From the NCBI GenBank assembly GCA_903936775.1, contig CAIZWU010000198.1, forward strand, positions 1-64,000: a DNA stretch of 64,000 bases. The letters are read 5' to 3'. Numbering within the stretch: position 1 is the first letter of the stretch; each line of letters opens with the position of its first letter. The stretch is from an uncultured bacterium (GTDB taxonomy: Bacteria; Verrucomicrobiota; Verrucomicrobiia; Verrucomicrobiales; V1-33). Positions 56,079-64,000 of this stretch are shown one piece after another. The notes below the pieces were generated by a model. That model made no database searches and was not told the DNA's origin. It saw only the letters and a program-made list of their open reading frames with translations. The translations under genes were made by a program, and so were the position numbers.

Positions 56079-58604
56079 ATGAAGAAATTAACGACGGCCG
56101 CGCTTTTTCTGACCAGTCTTTGCTGGTCGGGCCGGGTCGAGGCGCAGCCGCCGGCTCCAGCCAACCCGGTGGGTAGGCTGGCCGATTATCAGCAGGCCAC
56201 CGCGGCCCTGCGGGATAAGTTGCCCGAAGTGGCGATCCTCAAGCTGCGCCGGATGATTGACGGAGGGAAGCTGAAACCGGACCAGCATGGACCGGTCCTT
56301 CTGCTGCTGGCGGAAGCGCTGGTGCGGGCAGGCCGGGCGGGAGAGGCCCTGACAGTGTGTCAGCAGGAGGCCTTGAAGGAGTCGCCGGAAGCACGGTTCT
56401 GGCAGGCCCAGGCCGAGGCTCGCATAGGCCGGTGGCGCGAGGCGGAAGCCGGATTCTCCGAACTGGGCAACGTCCGGGATTTTCGTTACGCGGCCGAGAC
56501 CGCCTTTTCGCGCGCCGCGATGCTGGGCGCCCTGGGCGATCTCGAGCGGGCCGGGCGGGTGCTGGCAGCGCTGCGTCAACCCGCCGGCACCGGGACTGCC
56601 GAACGCGCCATATTGTGGTCGGCGGAATTGATGCTGGCCGCAGAACGTCCTGCGGAAGCCGCCGCGCTGCTGGAGGAAAGCGCGCCAGGGGGACGCAACA
56701 CCGCCGAACGGCAATATCTGCAGGCCAAGATTGCGCTATTGTCAGGAGATGGGGCCAATGCCGAAGGATTGTTCACTGTATTGGCTGCCGATGAATCAAC
56801 CGCGTCAGCCCGTCTCCAGCAGGCCGCCCGGCTGGGCCGGGCGTGGGCTCTGCGGGTTCAGGGGAAAAAAGACGAGGCGCTGCCAGTATTGCGCCAGGTG
56901 GTAACCGCGGTGCCTACCCCATCCGCCGACGTGCTCGACCGCGCCTTCCAGGAACTGGAGGTCCTGAACGATCCACCCACCGAGGAGATCCAGACTTTTT
57001 TGAATGCCCTGGCCGCAGGTTCAGATCCTGGGCTTAAAATCCGGTCGCGTCTTGCCTTGGCGGCCGCCTTGGAATCGCTGGCAGAGGCCGCCCCGGCCGA
57101 TGCCGCATGGGCCGCGATTTCCCGGGATTTTGCGGATCATCCGCTCAGGTCGTCCGCCTTGCTGCGGCAGGCCCAATATCTTATCGGACAAAAGCGCCGC
57201 GCCGAAGCCCAGCCGCTGCTGCTACAATTGCGCACCTTGTCGCCTTCACCGGCGGTGGCTGCGTGGACCGCCTGGGCATCAGGTCAGGCGGAATACGACG
57301 CCAAGGCCTACCGGGCCGCGTCCGGATTTTTCAAGGAAGCCTCCGCCAAATCTCCCGACCTCCCCGTGCGGGCAGCAGCCTCCTACAATGCCGCCTTGGC
57401 CGAACTCCAGTCCGGCAATGCCAACCCCGCGAAGAGCCTGGCACTGATCGACGGATCCCCCTTGGCCGAATACCAGATGGCCGGCGCGGAGTTTCATTTG
57501 GAACGGGCTCTGCGCATGGCTTCGCTGGGGCAGGAGGAAGCCGCCGCAGGGCTGGCCGCCTTTGCGGAAAACCTTCCGGACCATCCCCGGCGGTTCGATG
57601 CCCTGATCGCTCTCGCCGAAGTGGCCCTGCGCAGCGATTCCCCCCGGACGGATGAAGCGGTCCGGCAGCTCGCGGCCGCCCGGGAAGCAGCCCGCGAACC
57701 GTGGCAACTGGAACGGGTGGCCCTGCTGGCCTGTTACGTCGCGGAGGCCGCCCAGGGCCCCGAAGCCCTCGCCACCAAGGGACAGCAATTCCTCACGGAT
57801 TACCCGAAGTCCGCCGCTGCCACGGATCTCCGCATGAAGCTGGCGCAGACCGCCTATCAACGCGAAAATTTCAGCGGCGCCCGCCAGCTGTTTGACGCCA
57901 TCGCGGAGGGCGATCCACTCCATCCCCTCGCGGAAGCCGCTCTTTTCTGGGCCGGCCGTGCCGCCCTCCTGACCATGGAGCCGACCGCCGACCAGCAGGC
58001 CGTGGTTTTGTGGGAAAAAGTTGTGGCGAAGGGAGGCCCTCTCAAATGGCAGGCCCGTCTCCAGGAAGCCCTGCTCAATCAGCGCCAGCGCAAACCCGCT
58101 GCCGCCCTCCAGTTGCTCGACGAACTCATCGCGCCCGCCGCTACGCCCCCGCCGGATGACACCACCCGCTGGCAGGCCCTCAGCGTGCGCGGGGAAATCC
58201 TCGCCGCCCCGGCCATGAAGCCGGAAGAACAGGCGCTGGGCCTCGCCTCCTTTGATCAAGTAATCGGTTCCCCCGGCCTCCCCCCCGGGTGGCTGCGCCA
58301 GACCTTGGTGCGCAAGGGCGTCTGCCTCGAAGCCCTGAAACGCCCGGACGAAGCCCTCGAAGCCTACTACGATGTCCTCGCCAATCCTCCGGAGTCCGCT
58401 CCCGGTGGCGGGGTGGCGGATGATTATTGGTTCCACCGCGCCGGGGATAAAGCCCGCCGCCTGCTCGAAGGCGCACGAAAATACGAGGAAGCGATTGAGA
58501 TTGCCAAAAAGTTGGCCAAAGCTCCCGGCCCGCGAGGCCGTGCCGCTGCGGAATTGGTGGACGAGCTTGCCTTGAAATACGGCATCTGGACCAGCAGTCC
58601 TTAG
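56079..58604 (+). CDS. Tetratricopeptide-repeat secreted protein
   Basis: Signal peptide and repeated A-rich TPR-like helices (e.g. GPVLLLLAEALVRAGRAGEALTVCQQEALKESPEARFWQAQAEARIGRWREAEAGF). Confidence 0.75.
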   Translation: MKKLTTAALFLTSLCWSGRVEAQPPAPANPVGRLADYQQATAALRDKLPEVAILKLRRMIDGGKLKPDQHGPVLLLLAEALVRAGRAGEALTVCQQEALKESPEARFWQAQAEARIGRWREAEAGFSELGNVRDFRYAAETAFSRAAMLGALGDLERAGRVLAALRQPAGTGTAERAILWSAELMLAAERPAEAAALLEESAPGGRNTAERQYLQAKIALLSGDGANAEGLFTVLAADESTASARLQQAARLGRAWALRVQGKKDEALPVLRQVVTAVPTPSADVLDRAFQELEVLNDPPTEEIQTFLNALAAGSDPGLKIRSRLALAAALESLAEAAPADAAWAAISRDFADHPLRSSALLRQAQYLIGQKRRAEAQPLLLQLRTLSPSPAVAAWTAWASGQAEYDAKAYRAASGFFKEASAKSPDLPVRAAASYNAALAELQSGNANPAKSLALIDGSPLAEYQMAGAEFHLERALRMASLGQEEAAAGLAAFAENLPDHPRRFDALIALAEVALRSDSPRTDEAVRQLAAAREAAREPWQLERVALLACYVAEAAQGPEALATKGQQFLTDYPKSAAATDLRMKLAQTAYQRENFSGARQLFDAIAEGDPLHPLAEAALFWAGRAALLTMEPTADQQAVVLWEKVVAKGGPLKWQARLQEALLNQRQRKPAAALQLLDELIAPAATPPPDDTTRWQALSVRGEILAAPAMKPEEQALGLASFDQVIGSPGLPPGWLRQTLVRKGVCLEALKRPDEALEAYYDVLANPPESAPGGGVADDYWFHRAGDKARRLLEGARKYEEAIEIAKKLAKAPGPRGRAAAELVDELALKYGIWTSSP

Positions 58605-58637
58605 GCCGCCGTACTTCGTTGGTCCACCCTCTTTCCC

Positions 58638-59714
58638 ATGTCACACGTCAAGCTCTTTATCCCCGGTCCCGTCGAAGTCAGTGCCAAAACCCAGCAGGCC
58701 ATGATCCAGCCGCTGATGGGCCACCGCAGCAAGGATTTCCAAGCCCTCTACGAACGGATCATGCCCGGCCTGAAGACGATCTTCGGCACCGCCCAACCGG
58801 TCTTCCTCTCCACTTCCTCCGCCTGGGGCGTGATGGAAGGTTCGATCAGGAATCTCGTCACCAAAAAGGTCCTGAACTGCTGCTGCGGGGCTTTTTCGGA
58901 CAAATGGTATGATGTCTCCCTCGCCTGCGGCAAACAGGCCGAAGCCCTCAAGGTCGCCTGGGGCCAGCCAATCACTCCGGAAGCGGTCGATGAACGGCTT
59001 GCCACCGGCGAATTCGACGCCATCACCCTCGTGCATAACGAAACTTCCACCGGCGTGCTCAGCCCGCTGAAGGAGATCGCCGCGGTGGTGAAAAAATATC
59101 CCGGCGTCAGCCTGATCACCGATACCGTCAGCAGTTTCAGCACCGTGCCGATCGATTTCGATGAACTCGGCCTCGACGTGATGCTCCTCGGCACCCAGAA
59201 GGCGCTCGCCCTCCCGCCCGGCATGGCCCTTTTCGCGATCAGTGAGGCCGCCCTCGCCAAAGCCGCCACCGTCAAAGACCGCGGTTATTACTTCGACTTC
59301 GTGGAGTTCCGTAAGAATGCGGACAATTTCATGACTCCCAGCACCCCGGTCATCCCGCTGATCTTCGCCCTCGAAAGCAAACTCGAGGACATCTTCGCCG
59401 AAGGTCTGGAAAATCGCTACACCCGCCATGCCCAGCTCAATGACATGGTCCACGCCTGGGTGCGGAAACACGGCTTCGACTTTTTTGCGCCGGAAGGTTA
59501 CCGCTCCAAGTCGCTCACCTGCGTCCAAAACAGCAAGGAAATCGACACCGCCAAGCTGGTCTCCCTGATGAAGAAAAACCACCTCATGGCCATCGACGGC
59601 GGTTACGGTAAAATCAAAGGCACCACCTTCCGCCTCAGCAACATGGGCGACGAAACGGAAACCACCATCAACGAATTGATCGCGGCGCTCGACGACTCCA
59701 TGGCCAAGCTGTGA
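58638..59714 (+). CDS. Class V aminotransferase (serine-pyruvate/alanine-glyoxylate type)
   Basis: FIPGPVEVSAKTQQAM...GHRSKDF, NETSTGVLSPLKEIA, LITDTVSSFSTVPIDFDELGLDVMLLGTQKALALPPGMAL. Confidence 0.92.
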   Translation: MSHVKLFIPGPVEVSAKTQQAMIQPLMGHRSKDFQALYERIMPGLKTIFGTAQPVFLSTSSAWGVMEGSIRNLVTKKVLNCCCGAFSDKWYDVSLACGKQAEALKVAWGQPITPEAVDERLATGEFDAITLVHNETSTGVLSPLKEIAAVVKKYPGVSLITDTVSSFSTVPIDFDELGLDVMLLGTQKALALPPGMALFAISEAALAKAATVKDRGYYFDFVEFRKNADNFMTPSTPVIPLIFALESKLEDIFAEGLENRYTRHAQLNDMVHAWVRKHGFDFFAPEGYRSKSLTCVQNSKEIDTAKLVSLMKKNHLMAIDGGYGKIKGTTFRLSNMGDETETTINELIAALDDSMAKL

Positions 59715-59737
59715 AGGCCTGCCAAGGATGCTGACGG

Positions 59738-59840
59738 GGCCACGGATGGCGCGGATGGATTCAGGAAGAGGCCGGGCAAAACGCCCTCCGCGCCTGCCCC
59801 CATATTTGCGTTATCCGTCCCATCGCTGTTATCCGTGGCC
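59738..59840. repeat. Intergenic element bounded by a 10-bp inverted repeat
   Basis: GGCCACGGAT (59738-59747) and ATCCGTGGCC (59831-59840); internal GGATGGCGCGGATGG and GTTATCCGT copies. Confidence 0.6.
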
Positions 59841-59887
59841 CACCCACAGCCTTCCGGCTCCAATAACCATCACCAGTCAACTTCCCC

Positions 59888-60805
59888 ATGCTCTCCTTCT
59901 CCACCTGCTGGAACAGCAGCCGTCATACCGACGGGGAGGTCATGGTGGATGAGATCCTCAGCCTGGGGGTGGACACCATCGAGATCAGTCACGGGCTGAA
60001 GGTTTCGTTATTGCCCGGCATCCGCAAGGCCTTCCAGGCCGGACGCATCAAGGTCTCCGGCGTGCATAACTTCTGCCCCTCGCCGGTGGAATTGATGATT
60101 GATGCTCCGGACGCCTATGAGTTCACCAGCCATCGCCCGCACGACCGGGAGCGCGCCATGGCCCTGACCCTGAAGACCATCGAAACCGCCGCCGAGTACC
60201 ACGCCAAATACGTCGTACTCCACCTCGGCACGGTGCCCATGGGCAAGCCTTCATCCAAACTCACGGACATGGTGGTGGAAGGGAAACTCAACAGCCGGAA
60301 ATACGTCAGCGAAAAACTGAAGATGATCCGGACCCGCGAGGGGCTGAGCCGCCTCTATTTCGGCCGCGCCCGCGAAGCCCTCGCCAAAATCGCGGAGCAT
60401 GCTGAAAAATTCGGCGTCCCCGTCGCCATCGAAAGCCGCAGCCACTACGAGCAGGTGCCCAATGAACGCGAGATGGTTCCCTTGATGGAGGAATTCGCCG
60501 GCCCCTGGGTCGGTTATTGGCACGACTTCGGTCACGTCCAGCTCAAGGCCAACCTCAGTCTGCTCGACCACTATCAATGGCTCTCCCGCATGACGCCCTG
60601 GCTGATCGGCTGCCACCTGCATGACGTCATCTGGCCGGAGCGTGATCATCGCGTTCCCTTTCAGGGCAGCGTGGATTTCGACCGGTTGCTGCCGCTCGTG
60701 CCCAAGGACAAACCCATCGTCTGGGAACTCAGCCACCGGCGGAAAAAAGAGGACATCCTGATGGCCCTGCCACTCTGGCGCGCTAAATTCCCCGACTGGT
60801 GTTGA
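59888..60805 (+). CDS. Sugar phosphate isomerase/epimerase (TIM-barrel, AP-endonuclease-2 fold)
   Basis: LSLGVDTIEISHGLK, VSGVHNFCPSPVE, YVVLHLGTVPMG, VAIESRSHYEQVPNEREM, VGYWHDFGHVQL, GCHLHDVIWPERDH. Confidence 0.88.
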   Translation: MLSFSTCWNSSRHTDGEVMVDEILSLGVDTIEISHGLKVSLLPGIRKAFQAGRIKVSGVHNFCPSPVELMIDAPDAYEFTSHRPHDRERAMALTLKTIETAAEYHAKYVVLHLGTVPMGKPSSKLTDMVVEGKLNSRKYVSEKLKMIRTREGLSRLYFGRAREALAKIAEHAEKFGVPVAIESRSHYEQVPNEREMVPLMEEFAGPWVGYWHDFGHVQLKANLSLLDHYQWLSRMTPWLIGCHLHDVIWPERDHRVPFQGSVDFDRLLPLVPKDKPIVWELSHRRKKEDILMALPLWRAKFPDWC

Positions 60806-60863
60806 TCCCCGGCCCTCTCCGGCTTGATTCGTCGTCCCTGCTGATTCCCGTTCCCCTTTTTCC

Positions 60864-61370
60864 ATGCTGAAATCTATCAAGGACCTTTTTACCCTGGTGC
60901 GTGATAACGATACCGCCACCCTGCTGCGCCTCTTCCACAGCCTGGAGGCCCCCCCCGCCATCCAATTCCTGAAATATGGCATCTGCGGCGTCGGCGCCCT
61001 CATCATCCACACCGGAGTTTACCTCGCGCTGATCTATTTCGTGTGGCCGGAACTGAACGATCCGAAGATGGACGATTGGCTGCGCGCCAAGTCCACCTTC
61101 GCGCCCACCGCCATCGCTTTTCTCTTCTCCAATGCCTTCGTTTATTGGCTGAACATGAAGTGGGTTTTCACACCCGGCCGGCACCAGCCGGTCAAGGAGT
61201 TCCTTCTCTTCACCGCGGTCAACCTGCCGGGCGCCCTGATGGGAACCCTCGCCCAGGGCGCGCTGGTTTATTTCCTCCACTGGCCGAAGTGGGCCGCCCT
61301 CGCCGGTTTCATCCTGCCTAATGTTCTGATCAACTTCATCTGCCGGAAGTTCTTCATCTTCCAGAAATAG
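60864..61370 (+). CDS. GtrA-family membrane protein
   Basis: FLKYGICGVGALIIHTGVYLAL, NAFVYWLNMKWVFTPGRH, LPNVLINFICRKFFIF. Confidence 0.88.
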   Translation: MLKSIKDLFTLVRDNDTATLLRLFHSLEAPPAIQFLKYGICGVGALIIHTGVYLALIYFVWPELNDPKMDDWLRAKSTFAPTAIAFLFSNAFVYWLNMKWVFTPGRHQPVKEFLLFTAVNLPGALMGTLAQGALVYFLHWPKWAALAGFILPNVLINFICRKFFIFQK

Positions 61371-61440
61371 GCCGGGCCTGCTTTACCGTCTCGGGAGGAT
61401 GGGTAACATTCCTGACGCCCCCTGGACTGACGTCGTCCGG

Positions 61441-62040
61441 TCAGATTTCCCAGTCCAGGGATGACTCCGTGGCGGCTTTCTCCACCGCCAGCACCACCGG
61501 CGGTGCATTCCTCGCATTCAGCGTGCGGTATTCGGTCACCTGCCACTGGCGCGGGGGCAATCCTGACGCAAAATCCCGCAGCACCTGCGCCTCTTCCGCC
61601 CCCCCGGCATGGCCCGGATACAGCACCAGCAACAACAGGCCACCGGGCCGCAGCAACTCCAGCGCGGCCCGCACCGCCGGCAGGGTGGTTTCCGCCCGCG
61701 TGATCACCGATTTATCCCCGCCCGGCAGATACCCCAGATTGAAAATCACGGCCGCCATCCGGCCTTCTGCATCCCCCGGCAGATGGGCCACCATGTCCTC
61801 ATGGCTCGCTCCGACCAATTGATAGCAGGCTTCCGGCACCCCCCAGCGCTGCAGCAGCCGCTGCGTCGCGGCAATCGCTTCCGGCTGCACATCGAAGGCA
61901 AAAACCTTCCCCTCCGGCCCGATCAATTGGGCCAGAAAATGGGTGTCATGGCCATTGCCCGCCGTGGCATCTACCGCCAGATCTCCCGGAAGCAATCTTT
62001 CCCGCAACATCGTGTGACAATATTCGACCGCAGATAACAT
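61441..62040 (-). CDS. Class I SAM-dependent methyltransferase (YtqB/rRNA-methylase-like)
   Basis: HTMLRERLLPGDLAVDATAGNGHDTHFLAQLIGPEGKVFAFDVQPEAIAAT, VIFNLGYLPGGDKSVITRAETTLPA. Confidence 0.9.
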   Translation of the reverse strand: MLSAVEYCHTMLRERLLPGDLAVDATAGNGHDTHFLAQLIGPEGKVFAFDVQPEAIAATQRLLQRWGVPEACYQLVGASHEDMVAHLPGDAEGRMAAVIFNLGYLPGGDKSVITRAETTLPAVRAALELLRPGGLLLLVLYPGHAGGAEEAQVLRDFASGLPPRQWQVTEYRTLNARNAPPVVLAVEKAATESSLDWEI

Positions 62041-62049
62041 AAAAACAGG

Positions 62050-62098
62050 GCAGGGGAAGGGACAGGGAAAGGGACAGGGAAAGGGAAGGAAAAGGGGC
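62050..62098. repeat. Purine-rich short tandem repeat with G-quadruplex potential
   Basis: CAGGGGAAGGGACAGGGAAAGGGACAGGGAAAGGGAAGGAAAAGGGG; 12-bp unit GGGACAGGGAAA. Confidence 0.8.
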
Positions 62099-62183
62099 GT
62101 GAAAATAACGGCAGGATTCCACTCTGCACCAGCAAATCCCGCTGATTCCACCACCCCTCCCGATTCTGCCCCTCCTGTTTCTC

Positions 62184-63248
62184 TCAATTCCCGGCCACAT
62201 CCAGCTCCATCGGCAGCGCCGTTCCATGGACCAGATGCTCCGCCAGCAGCCGCGCATAACGCGGCCCGTGCAGCACGCCCTTCGACCCCAATCCGTTGAA
62301 AAAAGCCAGGGTCCGGTGCACCGGATGCCGCCCCAGCCGGGCCAGGCTTTGATGGATAATCGGCCGCACCGCCGCCTCGTGACCTGTCACCGTCCACGGC
62401 ACCCGCAGCAGCCGGCCCAGCCGTTCCTCCAGTTCCGCCCGCGCGGCCGCCGTGGGCACCTGATCCAGTTCATCCCAGGTGTAGGTCGATCCGGTGCGGA
62501 AGCTCCCCGCGCCATCCATCGGCAGCAGCCAGCCGCCGTGATTCACAATCCGGCGTTCCCCAGCAAGGTCAGGAATCGAAAGCGACAAAATCTCTCCCTT
62601 GGCACATTTCCAAGTCACCCAGGGAAACCACGGATTCCGCCGCGCCTCGGCTCCTTCACAAAACACCACCGCAGCCATCCGTTCGCCGTCCGGCAGCGTC
62701 ACCCCCAGCGCATCCGGCCGCAGCGATGCGGCTTCCAGCCGGCCCCGGCGGAGCATCCCGCGCGATTCCAACCAAGCCGCACTGTCGGCCAGCCAGTTCC
62801 GTGTATCCAGCCAGCCGCTCGTTGCCATTTCAAATCCCTCGCCCGCCCCTTTGAATTTAGTCAAATCCACCAAGGGCGCCCCGCGTGCCGGCGCCACATG
62901 TGCCTCAAATTCCGGCTGGCCGTGTTTGGCCGCAAACCGCTGAGGCTCCTCCGCATTGCGCCACAACCGCACCTGCCGCCTTTCGTGGAAATGCGCCCGG
63001 CCCAGCACCCGGGACGATTCCGCGTAACACGCCAAAGCCTCCGGCAAAAACGTGCCTGCCTCATGGCTCAGGGCCACCCGTTTGCCCGTGATCGGGGTCA
63101 CGATCCCCGCCGCCACCTTCGACGAGGTCACCGTCTCTCCCGGATCCACCACCACCACCCGCGATCCCAGCCGCACCAACTCCCACGCCAGCAAGGTCCC
63201 CGCCAGCCCCTGGCCACAAATCATGATAGGATCGGGCAGGGGAATCAT
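62184..63248 (-). CDS. FAD-dependent oxidoreductase (DAO family)
   Basis: IMICGQGLAGTLLAWELVRLGSRVVVVDPGE, SSKVAAGIVTPITGKRVALS, C-terminal FFNGLGSKGVLHGPRYARLLAEHL. Confidence 0.9.
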   Translation of the reverse strand: MIPLPDPIMICGQGLAGTLLAWELVRLGSRVVVVDPGETVTSSKVAAGIVTPITGKRVALSHEAGTFLPEALACYAESSRVLGRAHFHERRQVRLWRNAEEPQRFAAKHGQPEFEAHVAPARGAPLVDLTKFKGAGEGFEMATSGWLDTRNWLADSAAWLESRGMLRRGRLEAASLRPDALGVTLPDGERMAAVVFCEGAEARRNPWFPWVTWKCAKGEILSLSIPDLAGERRIVNHGGWLLPMDGAGSFRTGSTYTWDELDQVPTAAARAELEERLGRLLRVPWTVTGHEAAVRPIIHQSLARLGRHPVHRTLAFFNGLGSKGVLHGPRYARLLAEHLVHGTALPMELDVAGN

Positions 63249-64000
63249 CGGGGAAGTGCGGAGGGAAAATCCAAAATCAGTCCGTTTTACTCGATCCGAA
63301 CCCGTCCGGCCAAAAGCGCGGAATTCGGCTCCATCCAGAATTCGCCGCTCCTTTTCATCCGTTTGAAAGCGTGGGCGGCTTCTCTCCAAACTGTTCCACT
63401 CGAGTTGCCCCAGCTCTGGAACATTCTGGCCCTTGGAGAGCGAGTCAGGTGCGGAGCCCCGGAAACTGAAACTAGGTTCGTTCAGATCAGAAAATGGACC
63501 GTCCAGATCGAAGCATTCCAACTCCCCCCCCCGTTCAAAGGGTAATTAACTTCCGACAATGTATGTCATGTAAAACAAAGAAATGATACAGGGAAGCCAA
63601 AGACTTTGTGGACGATTTTCACACATTCCCATCGTCGGAAAATTGACGATGCCCGCCAATCAAGTCAGCTCTGCTCGTCCATTTCAAAAATTGAACTATC
63701 GTCCTTTGAAAAGAACGGCGGGATCGGTGGCGGTTCGTCCGGCGCAGAGGACGCCCGCCAGAGTAGATCTGCGTCGTGAAAACGGTCCTGTCGAAGCCCG
63801 ACGACCTTGGGCTTTGGCTTCGCTATGATCCCGAGGTCGGTTTTGAACGAATCTGGAGTTTTTACGGCGGAATTCGCTCATTCTCCTTATAATTCTGCCA
63901 AATCCGCCCAGCGGCAGCCATGAAAAACTTTTACCTAACGATTGAATCAACCAGGCGCAGGGCGGTGTTTTCCAACAGCCATCCTGGCGGAGACTGTTTT

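Noticed and set aside
1-64000. CRISPR arrays, prophage or IS elements
   Set aside because: No regularly spaced repeats, no Cas, integrase, transposase or phage structural motifs were seen in the translations.

Overview
A 64 kb, high-GC, mostly housekeeping bacterial chromosome segment. It is probably from Verrucomicrobiota or the wider PVC group. That is inferred from a PVC-type haem-binding dehydrogenase, a DUF1800/DUF1501 pair, a PEP-CTERM protein and the absence of obvious phage or IS genes.

Recognisable genes include a MacB/LolD-type ABC transporter with a LolA-like protein, upp, recD2, recQ, priA, an ABC-F ATPase, folP, a HisJ-type phosphatase, acnA, hisD, a class V aminotransferase, a GtrA protein and a PIN/AbrB toxin-antitoxin pair.

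The most interesting items are:
(1) A single ORF fusing a low-molecular-weight phosphatase, RpiB and serine hydroxymethyltransferase (29715-31967). Its order mirrors the ywlE-ywlF-(ywlG)-glyA cluster of Bacillus.
(2) A 2851-aa secreted protein carrying phytase-like, PhoD-like and 5'-nucleotidase-like modules (32914-41469). It sits behind a ~950 bp non-coding leader with a strong G-quadruplex motif and an AT-rich island.
(3) A run of chimeric, frameshifted gene remnants (16.7-17.85 kb).
(4) A recQ whose 5' end appears to be built from palindromic repeat sequence.
(5) An ATGA-coupled operon of three secreted paralogues with four copies of a helical-hairpin plus beta-sandwich module.

I saw no CRISPR array, rRNA, convincing tRNA or intact mobile element. 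All family calls come from reading the translations; no database search was run.
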